Assembly: GCF_009664975.1 (NCBI RefSeq)
Contig: NZ_WJXB01000010.1
Coordinates: 62,001-126,000 of the forward strand
Reading direction: 5' to 3'
DNA from: Paenibacillus monticola
GTDB taxonomy: Bacteria > Bacillota > Bacilli > Paenibacillales > Paenibacillaceae
Length of the DNA: 64,000 nt
Part shown: positions 27,338 to 36,182 of the stretch, one piece after another
Numbering within the stretch: the stretch's first letter is position 1
How the letters are laid out: each line of letters starts with the position of its first letter
Position numbers and translations under genes: made by a program
The notes under the pieces: model-generated
Told to the model about the DNA's origin: nothing
The model's input: only the letters and a program-made list of their open reading frames with translations
Database searches by the model: none

Positions 27338-27374
27338 AGAAAAAACGAAAACCGCCGGAGAAACTCCGGCGGTT
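27338..27374 (-). terminator. Rho-independent terminator of the peptide transporter operon
   Basis: Perfect 11-bp GC-rich stem AACCGCCGGAG/CTCCGGCGGTT with a 3-base loop, then TTCGTTTTTTC on the minus strand, 17 bp after the last transporter gene. Confidence 0.93.
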
Positions 27375-27390
27375 ATTCATCATCCTTAAA

Positions 27391-28311
27391 TTAAGCAAAA
27401 GCCTTCGCTACAAAGTGTCCTTTGGAAACCTCGATCAGCTGTGTTTCTGCTTGATCCGTCTCTTCGTTCTGTGAATAAATCGGTGTGCCAAGCTCATCAT
27501 GCAAAATAATTCGCTTTTTGTTAACTTCTACTTCCGGATCAGGAATCGGAATGGCAGATAGCAGCGACTTGGTGTACGGGTGGAGAGGATTGGCATAAAG
27601 CTCTTCACTCTCAGCCAGTTCAACCATTTTACCCAAATACATAACCGCTACGCGATCACTGATATGCTTAACCATTGATAAATCATGTGCGATAAAAAGA
27701 TAAGTCAACCCTAGACGATCCTGCAGTTCCTTCAGCAAGTTAACTACCTGCGCCTGAATGGACACATCTAGCGCCGAAATCGGCTCATCACAAACGATAA
27801 ACTTAGGATTTACTGCAAGTGAGCGGGCAATCCCGATACGCTGGCGTTGTCCACCGGAGAACTCATGCGGATAGCGAGTAGCGTGATCGTGGTTAAGTCC
27901 AACCATATCAAGCAGTTCCTCAATCCGTTTCTTACGTTCCGCACGGCTTCCAGCCATACCGTGAATGTCCAGCGCTTCACCGATGATATCTTGCACTGTA
28001 AAGCGTGGGTTTAGTGAAGCATAAGGATCCTGGAAGATCATTTGCATGTCACGGCGCATAGCTTTCATTTTACCCGTAGGTAATTTGAATATATCGACAC
28101 CATTATATTTCACGCTTCCAGCAGTTGGCTCATACAAGCGAAGGACTGTACGTCCTGCAGTAGTCTTACCACAGCCTGACTCGCCTACCATACCTAATGT
28201 TTCGCCTTCACGAATGGTGAAGTTAATATTATCTACAGCTTTAAGTACTCTACCTTTACCTACATTAAAATATTTCTTAAGACCTTCAACTTCGATCAAG
28301 TTCTTACTCAA
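27391..28311 (-). CDS. oppF: Peptide ABC transporter ATP-binding protein (OppF/DppF type)
   Basis: 306 residues. Walker A G-E-S-G-C-G-K-T-T (about 42-50), signature F-S-G-G-Q-R-Q-R (about 155) and Walker B F-I-V-C-D-E-P-I-S-A-L-D are complete, with the C-terminal oligopeptide-transporter extension. It pairs with the OppD-type subunit to drive peptide import. The TTG start overlaps the upstream stop by 4 bases (TTGA). Oligopeptide versus dipeptide specificity cannot be read from the ATPase. Confidence 0.92.
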   Translation of the reverse strand: MSKNLIEVEGLKKYFNVGKGRVLKAVDNINFTIREGETLGMVGESGCGKTTAGRTVLRLYEPTAGSVKYNGVDIFKLPTGKMKAMRRDMQMIFQDPYASLNPRFTVQDIIGEALDIHGMAGSRAERKKRIEELLDMVGLNHDHATRYPHEFSGGQRQRIGIARSLAVNPKFIVCDEPISALDVSIQAQVVNLLKELQDRLGLTYLFIAHDLSMVKHISDRVAVMYLGKMVELAESEELYANPLHPYTKSLLSAIPIPDPEVEVNKKRIILHDELGTPIYSQNEETDQAETQLIEVSKGHFVAKAFA

Positions 28312-29306
28312 GAGTACTGCACCTCCTTGGCCATCGAATGCAGATTCCAGCAGCGGGCCATATGCGTATCGCTGAACTCTGTAGCGCCGGGTTCAATATG
28401 TTCACAGACTTGCATGGCTTCGCTGCAGCGTGCAGTGAACGGACAGCCAAGCGGCGGTTTGATTAGATCCGGGGGAGTGCCGATGATAGGAACAAGCGGC
28501 TCTCCCTTTTTTTGGTCCAGACGGGGCATCGAACGCAGCAGGCCTTTGGTATACGGATGCTGCGGGTTTTTGAAGACTTCCCAGCTTGTACCTGTTTCGA
28601 CCACTTCTCCTGCATACATCACGATCACCCGGTCACACATGCCAGCTACTACACCGAGATCATGTGTAATCAAAATGATGGAGGTACCCAATCTTTGCTG
28701 CATCTCTTTCATCACGTCCATAATTTGCGCTTGAATGGTTACGTCAAGCGCCGTTGTCGGCTCGTCCGCAATGAGCAGAGCCGGGCGGCAAGCAAGTGCA
28801 ATGGCAATCATTACACGCTGGCGCATACCACCGGAGAATTCGTGAGGATATTGGTTAAAGCGAGCCTCCGCATTTTTGATGCCTACTAGATTCAGCATCT
28901 CGATACCTTGCTTTTTCGCTTCGGCCGCTGACATTTTCTGATGTTTGATCAAAACTTCGGTTATCTGTTTGCCCACTCTGATGGTTGGGTTCAAAGAAGT
29001 CATCGGGTCTTGAAAGATCATGCCAATATCCTTGCCGCGAATAGATTCCATTTGTTTCATACTGATGTCGAGCAGATTCTGTCCTTGAAAAATAATTTCT
29101 CCTTGTTTCACTTTAGAAGGAGGTGAAGGGATCAGCCGCATAATAGATTGTGCGGTTACACTTTTGCCGCTGCCGGACTCGCCGACGATGGCAACCGTTT
29201 CACCTTTGCCTATTTCAAAATTCATACCACGGACAGCTTGCACCTCTCCGCCTTTTACGAAAAAAGAAACATGCAAATCCTTAACTTGTAAAATGGGTTC
29301 CATCAA
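28308..29306 (-). CDS. oppD: Peptide ABC transporter ATP-binding protein (OppD/DppD type)
   Basis: 332 residues. Walker A G-E-S-G-S-G-K-S-V, Q-loop F-Q-D-P-M-T-S-L-N-P, signature F-S-G-G-M-R-Q-R and Walker B L-L-I-A-D-E-P-T-T-A-L-D. The C-terminal Cys cluster (C-P-F-T-A-R-C-S, then C and C) may carry an iron-sulfur cluster, as proposed for Opp/Dpp ATPases. GGAGGTG precedes adjacent TTG and ATG codons; either could be used. Confidence 0.93.
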   Translation of the reverse strand: MMEPILQVKDLHVSFFVKGGEVQAVRGMNFEIGKGETVAIVGESGSGKSVTAQSIMRLIPSPPSKVKQGEIIFQGQNLLDISMKQMESIRGKDIGMIFQDPMTSLNPTIRVGKQITEVLIKHQKMSAAEAKKQGIEMLNLVGIKNAEARFNQYPHEFSGGMRQRVMIAIALACRPALLIADEPTTALDVTIQAQIMDVMKEMQQRLGTSIILITHDLGVVAGMCDRVIVMYAGEVVETGTSWEVFKNPQHPYTKGLLRSMPRLDQKKGEPLVPIIGTPPDLIKPPLGCPFTARCSEAMQVCEHIEPGATEFSDTHMARCWNLHSMAKEVQYS

Positions 29307-29316
29307 TGTTCACCTC

Positions 29317-30249
29317 CTATTTCTTCAGTTTAGGATCGAGTGCGTCACGAAGACCATCACCGAAAATATTAAAGGAAAGCATAGTTAAACTTATCAGAAC
29401 CGCAGGAAATAGAAACCGCCACGGGTAGTAAAGCCAACCAGTGAGTGAATCATTAATCATGGAACCGAGAGAGGCGATAGGAGCCTGCACACCAAGTCCC
29501 AAGAAGCTTAAGAATGCTTCAGCAAAAATTGCATTAGGAACGGACAATGTTATCGTCACAATAATTGGACCAACGGCATTCGGGAGCAAATGACGGAACA
29601 AAAGTCGGGCTGAACCTGCACCCATCGATCGGGAAGCCAGAACAAACTCACGATTCTTAAGCTGCATAATTTCACCGCGTACAATCCAAGCCATTGTGAT
29701 CCATCCCGTAATGGTCAGAGCCAGTATAATTGTTCCTAAACTTGGTTCAAGAACTACCAGCAACAAAATTACCACAAGCAGATAGGGAATGGAGTAAAGA
29801 ATTTCCGAGACTTTGTTCATGATGTTATCCACACGACCACCAAAATAGCCCATAATGCCGCCATAAATAACACCAATCAGCAAATCGATTGCTGCTGCAG
29901 CCAAACCGACCAGTAATGAGATCCGCGCTCCGTACCAGGTACGCACGAAAATATCCCGGCCCAAGTCATCCGTACCAAACCAGTGATCGGAGGAAGGGGG
30001 CTTGTTGGTATGGAGCAAGTCATTGGAATAATAGTTGAATTTCGAGAATAGCGGACCGATAAGTGCAGCAAGAACAATCAGTCCAAGAATAACGAGCGCG
30101 GTCATCGCCATTTTATTCTGACGCAGACGCTGCCAAGAATCCTGCCAGGCGGAAAGACTTTCCCGCTGAATGACCTCTGCTTCCTTCTCATCTACACCAA
30201 TTTTGAGGAAATCCTCAGGTTTTAAGTTCATATTATGATCTGATGCCAA
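29317..30249 (-). CDS. oppC: Peptide ABC transporter permease (OppC/DppC type)
   Basis: 310 residues with a cytoplasmic N-terminal segment, one helix (about 48-68), the OppC N domain, and the BPD_transp_1 permease domain with five more helices. The EAA loop (E-A-F-L-S-F-L-G-L-G) contacts the ATPases. TTG start with AAAGGAGGG upstream. It lies 3 bp after the partner permease gene. Confidence 0.92.
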   Translation of the reverse strand: MASDHNMNLKPEDFLKIGVDEKEAEVIQRESLSAWQDSWQRLRQNKMAMTALVILGLIVLAALIGPLFSKFNYYSNDLLHTNKPPSSDHWFGTDDLGRDIFVRTWYGARISLLVGLAAAAIDLLIGVIYGGIMGYFGGRVDNIMNKVSEILYSIPYLLVVILLLVVLEPSLGTIILALTITGWITMAWIVRGEIMQLKNREFVLASRSMGAGSARLLFRHLLPNAVGPIIVTITLSVPNAIFAEAFLSFLGLGVQAPIASLGSMINDSLTGWLYYPWRFLFPAVLISLTMLSFNIFGDGLRDALDPKLKK

Positions 30250-30252
30250 TGT

Positions 30253-31191
30253 TTAGCCCTCCTTTCCTCCAGATAATTTGATGCGTGGATCTATAAATAC
30301 ATAAGCAATATCCGTAATAAAACGGGCTAACATAAGCAGTACCCCATAAAAAATAGTGATGCCCATAATAACAGTGTAATCGCGAACACCTATCGCTTCG
30401 ACGAACTGCTTGCCGATACCGCCGATACCAAAAATCTGTTCTATGACAACAGAGCCGGTTACGATGTTAGCTGTCATTGGTCCCATATAAGTAACAACGG
30501 GTAAAATTCCGTTGCGAAGAACATGACGACTCAAAATAGCGAACCAGCTTAGTCCCTTTGCTTTAGCCGTCTTGATGTAATCCGCATGCAGTACTTCCAA
30601 CATGCTGGAACGGGTCAACCGGGCTATAAAAGCAATAGGCTGGGCTGATAAAGCTGCTACAGGCAGAAAATAATATAACGGACCCTTAAAGCCTGATACA
30701 GGTACCAAATGCAGCTTGTAAGCAAATACATACTGCAGTATGGACGCGACGACAAAACTCGGAACCGCAATCCCTAGTACTGCTATCACCATTGCAGCGC
30801 TATCAATAAATTTCCGGTGGTAAAGTGCTGCCAGCATACCGAGAATAACTCCGACAATAACCGACACAATAATTGCGACAACTCCAAGCTTCAAAGACGC
30901 TGAAAAGGTTTGTCCTATCAAATGCGTTACATCCTGATTCAGTCGTTTCATTGATACTCCCAAATCCCCTTGAGCAATATCACCCAAATACTTAAAATAT
31001 TGATGATAGAGCGGCTTGTCCAATCCATATTGCTCATATAGGCGAGCTTTAATTTCTGGAGGAACTTTCTTTTCAGAAGTAAACGGATCTCCCGGAATGG
31101 CCTTCATCAGAAAAAAAGTAGCCGAAATCAGCACAAATAGCGATACCAGCATATAGAAAAACTTATTGGCAACATAACGAACCATCCTCAT
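30253..31191 (-). CDS. oppB: Peptide ABC transporter permease (OppB/DppB type)
   Basis: 312 residues, six membrane helices. The N-terminal segment to G-D-P-F is typical of OppB, and the EAA-type loop E-Q-I-F-G-I-G-G-I-G is near 240. GAAGGAGGTG lies just before the ATG at 31191; 28 extra upstream residues in the longer frame are unlike the family. A terminator-like hairpin lies between oppA and this gene, so its mRNA level is probably lower than that of oppA. Confidence 0.92.
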   Translation of the reverse strand: MRMVRYVANKFFYMLVSLFVLISATFFLMKAIPGDPFTSEKKVPPEIKARLYEQYGLDKPLYHQYFKYLGDIAQGDLGVSMKRLNQDVTHLIGQTFSASLKLGVVAIIVSVIVGVILGMLAALYHRKFIDSAAMVIAVLGIAVPSFVVASILQYVFAYKLHLVPVSGFKGPLYYFLPVAALSAQPIAFIARLTRSSMLEVLHADYIKTAKAKGLSWFAILSRHVLRNGILPVVTYMGPMTANIVTGSVVIEQIFGIGGIGKQFVEAIGVRDYTVIMGITIFYGVLLMLARFITDIAYVFIDPRIKLSGGKEG

Positions 31192-31308
31192 CAACACCTC
31201 CTTCGACATTTTTTTATGGCATACCTTTGATTTTATGAGAAAAACGGAGCTTTGTCTATTCCCTTGATTTGTCATTTATCACAAAAGATAGAATTTATCC
31301 GGAAACAC

Positions 31309-31349
31309 AAAAAAAAAGGGATATATATGGAATTCCACATATATATCCC
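31309..31349 (-). terminator. Terminator-like hairpin between oppA and oppB
   Basis: 12-bp stem GGGATATATATG/CATATATATCCC with loop GAATTCCA, then nine T on the minus strand, 58 bp after the oppA stop. No promoter for oppB is evident after it, so partial readthrough is likely. Confidence 0.82.
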
Positions 31350-31406
31350 GAAGTATAGTGCTAACTTCAGTCAACTAACTATTAAGGTTTGCTCCTGAAG
31401 TTTATC

Positions 31407-33128
31407 TTAGTGCTCCAGCAGGTATCCACGAGTCAAGTCAATACCACCGCTGAAGTCAAGAGTTACACCTTTAAGGTACTCTTTAGTCAGGGAGTTGTTA
31501 GTGTAGTAGTAAAGAGGAATCAGAACCATATCATCCTCAATCAGCATTTTTTCAGCAGCTGCAAAATCCTCTTGGCGTTTTGCCAGATCGGAGCTTGCCT
31601 TTGCGTCGTTGATCAGTTTATCATATTCAGGATTAGCGTAACCAGTATCATTGTTACCGCCGCCTGTTACCCACATATCAAGGAACGTCATTGGATCGTT
31701 ATAATCAGCAACCCAACCTGCACGTGCTACTTGGTAGTTCAGGTGTTGACGGTTCTCGATAAATACAGCCCATTCTTGGTTAACGGTTTTGACATCAACT
31801 CCAAGAGCCTGTTTCCACATATCAGCAATTGCCAGAGCAATCTTCTTGTGGCCTTCACTTGTGTTGTAAGTCAATTCGACTGTAGGCAGTTTAGTTAAAC
31901 CTTCTTCTTTCAGACCTTCAGCGAGCAAAGTTTTTGCTTGTTCAAGATCTTCAGTGAAGTAGCTGTCTTTAACTGCAGTACGGTATTCGCCTTCAGCGCC
32001 TGCGATACCCGGAGGTACAAAGCCGAATGCTGGAAGTTGTCCACCCAGTGTAACGTTATCGATCAACACTTGACGATCGATGGACATTGCAAGAGCTTTA
32101 CGTATTTTAGCATTTGTGAAAGGTTTTTCAGTAATGTTGAATTCATAGTAGTATACACTTGCAATACCTTTTCTGTTGAATTCGTTTGGAAGCTCTTTTT
32201 GAACGATTGGAATCTGTTCGGTAGGAATTTCACCGGTAGGTCCGCCAGCGCGATCCAATTCACCGTTCTTGTAACTCAACAGCTCAGTTGCGCCACTGTT
32301 TACAAGGGAGAAGTCGATTTTGCCAAGCTTAATTGAATCTTTATCCCAATATTTATCATTCTTAGTTACTTGCAAGGATTGACCAGTTACCCAATCAGTC
32401 AACGTGAACGGACCGTTAACAATCATAGTATCTTTGCTGGTTGCCCATTTAGCATTACCCTCAACGGATTTATGCACAGGGTAGTAGGTATAGAAGGAAA
32501 GCAACCCAAGGAAGTAAGGCGTTGGTGCTTTAAGTGTAACTTCAAGCGTTTTTGCATCAACTGCTTTTACGCCTACTTGAGCGAAATCCGTAACTTTCTT
32601 AGTGTAATATTCTTCACCATTCTTCAAATAGTACAATTGGTATGCATATGGTGCGGTAGGGTCAGTTGAAGGATCGAGCACGCGTTTCCATGCACGAACA
32701 AAATCTGCTGCTTCTACTGGATCACCATTACTCCACAATGCATCGCGAAGTTTAAATGTATATACCAGACCGTCAGCGGAAATTTCCCAGCTTTCGGCAA
32801 TACCCGGCTCAGCTTTGCCAGTTTCATCATTCATGCGGGTCAAACCTTCATACATTGTTTTCAGGACAGTGTTAGCTTGGCTGTCTTGAGCCTGAGCAGG
32901 GTCAAATGTTGGTGGTTCTGCACTCAGGTTAATTTTAAGCGTTTGGTCAGCAGCCAATTTTTCATCGGTAGCTGTGTTGCCTGTGTCTGCAGTGTTTCCG
33001 GTGTTAGCTGTGTTACCCGTGTTAGCATTGCTGCCATTGTTTGTGTTGTTTCCGCCGCAGCCTGCAAGCACTGTGCTGATAACAAGAACCAGTGCAAACA
33101 TGAGCAATAAACTCTTACTTTTCTTCAT
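31407..33128 (-). CDS. oppA: Peptide-binding lipoprotein of ABC transporter (OppA family)
   Basis: 573 residues. Lipoprotein signal ending L-A-G-C (Cys24), then a low-complexity linker of repeated N-T-G-N-T-A units, then an SBP_bac_5 domain with the family motif around K-P-F-T-N-A-K-I-R-K-A-L-A-M-S-I-D-R. It captures peptides outside the membrane for the permease encoded downstream. It may also take up signalling peptides for sporulation, as Opp does in B. subtilis; that is inference. A CodY-like box lies upstream. Confidence 0.95.
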   Translation of the reverse strand: MKKSKSLLLMFALVLVISTVLAGCGGNNTNNGSNANTGNTANTGNTADTGNTATDEKLAADQTLKINLSAEPPTFDPAQAQDSQANTVLKTMYEGLTRMNDETGKAEPGIAESWEISADGLVYTFKLRDALWSNGDPVEAADFVRAWKRVLDPSTDPTAPYAYQLYYLKNGEEYYTKKVTDFAQVGVKAVDAKTLEVTLKAPTPYFLGLLSFYTYYPVHKSVEGNAKWATSKDTMIVNGPFTLTDWVTGQSLQVTKNDKYWDKDSIKLGKIDFSLVNSGATELLSYKNGELDRAGGPTGEIPTEQIPIVQKELPNEFNRKGIASVYYYEFNITEKPFTNAKIRKALAMSIDRQVLIDNVTLGGQLPAFGFVPPGIAGAEGEYRTAVKDSYFTEDLEQAKTLLAEGLKEEGLTKLPTVELTYNTSEGHKKIALAIADMWKQALGVDVKTVNQEWAVFIENRQHLNYQVARAGWVADYNDPMTFLDMWVTGGGNNDTGYANPEYDKLINDAKASSDLAKRQEDFAAAEKMLIEDDMVLIPLYYYTNNSLTKEYLKGVTLDFSGGIDLTRGYLLEH

Positions 33129-33169
33129 CTAGCAGTTCCCCCTAAATAGAATGTGGTATATGGTTTATG

Positions 33170-33175
33170 ATTATA
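33170..33175 (-). promoter_or_regulatory. Candidate -10 element of the oppA promoter
   Basis: Perfect TATAAT on the minus strand, 42 bp before the oppA ATG. The -35 region 17 bp upstream is a poor match, which would suit an activated or regulated promoter. Confidence 0.4.
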
Positions 33176-33204
33176 CAACCAGTGGTCAAAAAAATCTAGA
33201 GTAA

Positions 33205-33219
33205 TGTTTTCTGAAAACA
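33205..33219 (-). promoter_or_regulatory. CodY-like box upstream of oppA
   Basis: TGTTTTCAGAAAACA on the minus strand is a perfect palindrome around one base. It shares the whole TTTTCWGAAAA core with the CodY consensus AATTTTCWGAAAATT (11 of 15). It lies just upstream of the -35 position of the candidate oppA promoter. CodY represses peptide transporters when branched-chain amino acids and GTP are plentiful. Confidence 0.55.
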
Positions 33220-33278
33220 CATTTTTTAAAAAAATTTAATATTTTGTGACATTGACGCTTCACCGGAGCATTGAAACA

Positions 33279-33674
33279 TTACATTGCTTGTGATATGTAC
33301 TTAACAAGGCCGACGACCATAAATAACAGGTACCCGATGCTCATAAATAAGAAGCTAAGTCTCCAAACCGCCCGAAGCAGGCGCTTTCCGTCCACTTTTC
33401 CTTTCAAGCGATTCTGCGCTCCTCCGATGAGTCCAGCGGATATTAATACAATAAGTAGTATAAGATAGAACCCAAAACCTGATTGAAATAGATTATTAAA
33501 TAAGGCCGATACCGACAACAATAAAAATAGGGTAGTCACATCCATGGCTAATAAAAATGTCTTTTTCTTCTCTCGCTTTAAACCAATGCCTATATAATAA
33601 ACAATTAAAAAAGGAACAACCGGAATAACGCTTAAAGTAATGAACGAATTCCGTAATAAATCCAATAGCTTCAC
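33279..33674 (-). CDS. Small membrane protein, possibly DUF3397 family
   Basis: 131 residues with four predicted membrane helices (about 12-30, 41-60, 66-84, 104-126) and basic loops between them. Length, topology and position next to a ketopantoate reductase gene suggest the DUF3397 family of Bacilli, of unknown function; I hold this from memory of synteny, not a search. GTG start overlaps the upstream stop by 4 bases (GTGA), so it is translationally coupled. Confidence 0.6.
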   Translation of the reverse strand: MKLLDLLRNSFITLSVIPVVPFLIVYYIGIGLKREKKKTFLLAMDVTTLFLLLSVSALFNNLFQSGFGFYLILLIVLISAGLIGGAQNRLKGKVDGKRLLRAVWRLSFLFMSIGYLLFMVVGLVKYISQAM

Positions 33675-34651
33675 CTCTCTTCCGCGCTCATGCCCTCAAT
33701 TAGCTGACAAATCCAGCGATGTAATGGAACTGCCATGCCGGACCGTTCTGCCATCTCTACAAGACTGCCATTAATCCAGCGGATTTCCGTTGCCCTCGAT
33801 GCAAGAACATCAGCAAGCATGGATGAAGTGTTGCCTGCTGTACTCTGGCATACTGCAAGAATGTTATCCCATGCATTATCCTCATGTACTATGCCACAGG
33901 CTTCATAGACGGAAATAGCTTCAGCATACAGTTCTCTCATTAACTGCATACGTTGCTCAGAAACCAGTAATCCACCATTTGGAATGCGCCAAATGGCGGT
34001 AAGCGGATTAATGACAGCATTGATTAAGAGCTTCCGGTAAATCATGGTATCCACTTCTTTCGACAAAAGGGCGGTGAATCCTGCTAATGAAAGTGCTCCA
34101 AGTAAACTTATTGCCTGTATCTCATCTTGCTCCTTATGATGTTCCCCCACCATTTGCTTTTCTACAGGCCACTTTCCTAACCATGATTCCCCTTTTCCAG
34201 CATGAATAACCTTTGTTAATGTTTTCCTCTTGGCGGCCTCGGTGGTTACGACCGCGTACAAATCAGCATACGGTAAAAGCTCCTGGAGCATTTCCATGTG
34301 ACCCAACCCGTTTTGAAAACAAACGATATAGGTTTGCTGTTGTCTAAGAGGTGACAGAAATTCCGGCAAAACATGATGAAGGATATCCTGTTTCACCGTG
34401 ATAACGATCCATTCACTAGGTTCTCGAAGATAAGTAGCTGGGAATTCACGTACTGGTGCCGATACAAATTGGTCTCCCGATATCTCTATTTCTGCCTGGT
34501 CGTCTTCAAAGCTTACGGATAATCCACTGTTTGACAATTCCCTGCACTGCTCTACACTCCGGCACCACAATCTTACTTCATTACCAGCGTGAATAAGCTT
34601 GCCTGCCAGAAGCAGGCCCAGTGAACCGGCACCGATTATATCGATTTTCAT
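33671..34651 (-). CDS. panE: 2-dehydropantoate 2-reductase (ketopantoate reductase) family
   Basis: 326 residues. N-terminal Rossmann loop I-I-G-A-G-S-L-G-L-L-L-A-G-K-L and the ApbA C-terminal domain with the conserved K-L-L-I-N-A-V-I-N-P-L-T segment, whose Lys and Asn act in catalysis. It would reduce ketopantoate to pantoate with NADPH for coenzyme A synthesis. Corresponds by position to B. subtilis ylbQ. AGGAGGAAGG precedes the ATG. Confidence 0.9.
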   Translation of the reverse strand: MKIDIIGAGSLGLLLAGKLIHAGNEVRLWCRSVEQCRELSNSGLSVSFEDDQAEIEISGDQFVSAPVREFPATYLREPSEWIVITVKQDILHHVLPEFLSPLRQQQTYIVCFQNGLGHMEMLQELLPYADLYAVVTTEAAKRKTLTKVIHAGKGESWLGKWPVEKQMVGEHHKEQDEIQAISLLGALSLAGFTALLSKEVDTMIYRKLLINAVINPLTAIWRIPNGGLLVSEQRMQLMRELYAEAISVYEACGIVHEDNAWDNILAVCQSTAGNTSSMLADVLASRATEIRWINGSLVEMAERSGMAVPLHRWICQLIEGMSAEER

Positions 34652-34714
34652 GCCTTCCTCCTGCTGTCACTAACAATTTTTTCTAAGTATATCCTTTTAA
34701 TCTAGACAAAAGCA

Positions 34715-34765
34715 AAAGTAAAAGCCCCGCCGATGCGGCACAAATAGCGTGCAGCTTGCGGGGCT
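34715..34765 (-). terminator. Terminator after the RsfA-type regulator gene
   Basis: Outer stem AGCCCCGC/GCGGGGCT (34723-34730, 34758-34765) with an additional inner pairing region, then TTTTACTTTTG on the minus strand, about 20 bp after the regulator gene. Confidence 0.75.
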
Positions 34766-34783
34766 CACAGGAGAATAAAAACT

Positions 34784-35434
34784 TCATTCTATCCGTTCCA
34801 GATTTCCATTGGCGTCCATTTTGAAACGAGTCTTCATTTCATCCTCTTCTTCATTAAGAAATGCCAACCTTCGAGCGCGGTCCATAATCTGAATTAACGC
34901 TTTGTAATCATCATTAACAACTCTGTAGTCGGTCTGAGCCAGATTGATTTCTTTGGACAAACGCTCATTTTCTGTCCTGAGCTCGATTAATTCAACTTCT
35001 TTCTCACGCAAATCTCTTTCCAGCATTTTCAACTGACGTCCTGCCTCATGAAAAGTTCCTTTCCATTGTCTCAGAAAGCGAATCACGGCATCAATGGATA
35101 ATGTATTCTCGCTTAAGCCTTCGCCTCTTCCGAATTCCTCATCGGTATTCCCTAGAATTAAACCGGCTACCTGTGCTCCTCTTACGTTCGGCTGCTTTTT
35201 CAAATAACTTCTTTTCTGGCGTTGACCCTTTGCTAATCCGATTGCATCATCATAGCTTTTTCGAACACAGCTGTTCCAGCGAAATCCACAGGCAGCAGAG
35301 GTCCTGCCGATTTTTTCCCCAACTTCTTCAAAAGCAGCAAGTTGTGTACTGCCTTCCCGAATATGACGTAGAGTCACTTCTGCCAATATTAGATCATCTT
35401 CTGCACTCCAAGCATCCTGTCTAACGGCTGTCAT
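34784..35434 (-). CDS. RsfA/YlbO family prespore transcription factor
   Basis: 216 residues. The N terminus (R-Q-D-A-W-S-A-E-D-D-L-I-L-A-E-V, then A-C-G-F-R-W-N-S) is a Myb-like helix-turn-helix very close to B. subtilis RsfA, which tunes sigma-F-dependent genes in the forespore. A leucine-zipper coiled coil covers about 130-185. B. subtilis has two such proteins, RsfA and YlbO; the neighbouring panE homologue points to the YlbO locus. A small GC-rich inverted repeat (CCGGC/GCCGG near 35481) lies in its leader. Confidence 0.88.
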   Translation of the reverse strand: MTAVRQDAWSAEDDLILAEVTLRHIREGSTQLAAFEEVGEKIGRTSAACGFRWNSCVRKSYDDAIGLAKGQRQKRSYLKKQPNVRGAQVAGLILGNTDEEFGRGEGLSENTLSIDAVIRFLRQWKGTFHEAGRQLKMLERDLREKEVELIELRTENERLSKEINLAQTDYRVVNDDYKALIQIMDRARRLAFLNEEEDEMKTRFKMDANGNLERIE

Positions 35435-35778
35435 CCAACCAAACCTCCTAACAACATCTTGAAATAACCATCTTCATAACCGGCAGCTCCGCCGGGTAGT
35501 GAATAGGGATAAAAGCTGCTTACTCCATTTCTATGCCTCTAATAGAGTTCATAGAATCTATTTGATACTAAATTGTATTGCCATTTTACGTACACATCAT
35601 ACTCCTGATGCTATAATTTATCTTTTTCGAAGGATGTTTAACGATGTCAACCATATAAATCACAATTAATTGGGATTCTGCACTTTTTTTCAATGAATTC
35701 GTTTACAACGATTTATACAGCGAGTATAATTATTTAAAGACTTATGTGTGAGTTACATACTGGAAGGGGGAATCACTC
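35435..35778. other. Divergent intergenic region
   Basis: 344 AT-rich bases between the RsfA-type gene and the DUF2626 gene. It holds the promoter for the latter (35702-35730) and the leader of the former. I see no additional gene or RNA. Confidence 0.6.
35702..35730 (+). promoter_or_regulatory. Sigma-A promoter for the DUF2626 gene
   Basis: TTTACA, 17 bp, TATAAT on the plus strand, about 50 bp before the TTG start. Close to consensus with ideal spacing. Confidence 0.8.
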
Positions 35779-36015
35779 TTGGACCGCATGTTTCGGGTTT
35801 TAGGTTTTTTTACACTGGTTATCGGCTTAATGGCTTTTGCTGGTGGTCTGACCGAAATGGCCCTGATCTTCTTTTTACAGACTGCGTTTTTTGTAATTCT
35901 CGGTTATCTTAAATTCACAGAAAAAATCTACATTCTACTCTTTTGGGCATACATGATTCTGACCTTCACTGGCTTCAGCTACTGGACGATCTTTCAGATG
36001 GGTTTACCGCTGTAA
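35779..36015 (+). CDS. DUF2626 family small membrane protein (YqgY-like)
   Basis: 78 residues with three short hydrophobic segments. The start M-D-R-M-F-R-V-L-G-F-F and the Q-T-A-F-F-V-I-L-G-Y-L segment closely resemble B. subtilis YqgY, a DUF2626 protein of unknown function. TTG start with GGAAGGGGG upstream. Monocistronic, with its own promoter and terminator. Confidence 0.82.
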   Translation: MDRMFRVLGFFTLVIGLMAFAGGLTEMALIFFLQTAFFVILGYLKFTEKIYILLFWAYMILTFTGFSYWTIFQMGLPL

Positions 36016-36030
36016 TGGCCGTTATCTTGT

Positions 36031-36075
36031 AAAACGGAGTTGTTCCTTCCTTGTAAGGGGCATCTCCGTTTTTTT
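36031..36075 (+). terminator. Terminator after the DUF2626 gene
   Basis: AAAACGGAG (36031-36039) pairs with CTCCGTTTT, followed by more T, 15 bp after the stop codon. Confidence 0.85.
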
Positions 36076-36182
36076 GTATGCTTTTTTTTGTAGTCCTTTT
36101 ATCTTGAAACAGGGTATGCTATTTTAGCAGGACTAAACATATTATTTATATATGCATAATTCATTTCATAAAAGGTGGTGGT

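Noticed and set aside
32990..33050. Repeat array resembling CRISPR in oppA
   Set aside because: It encodes the low-complexity N-T-G-N-T-A linker after the lipobox; repeats are too short and lack spacers.
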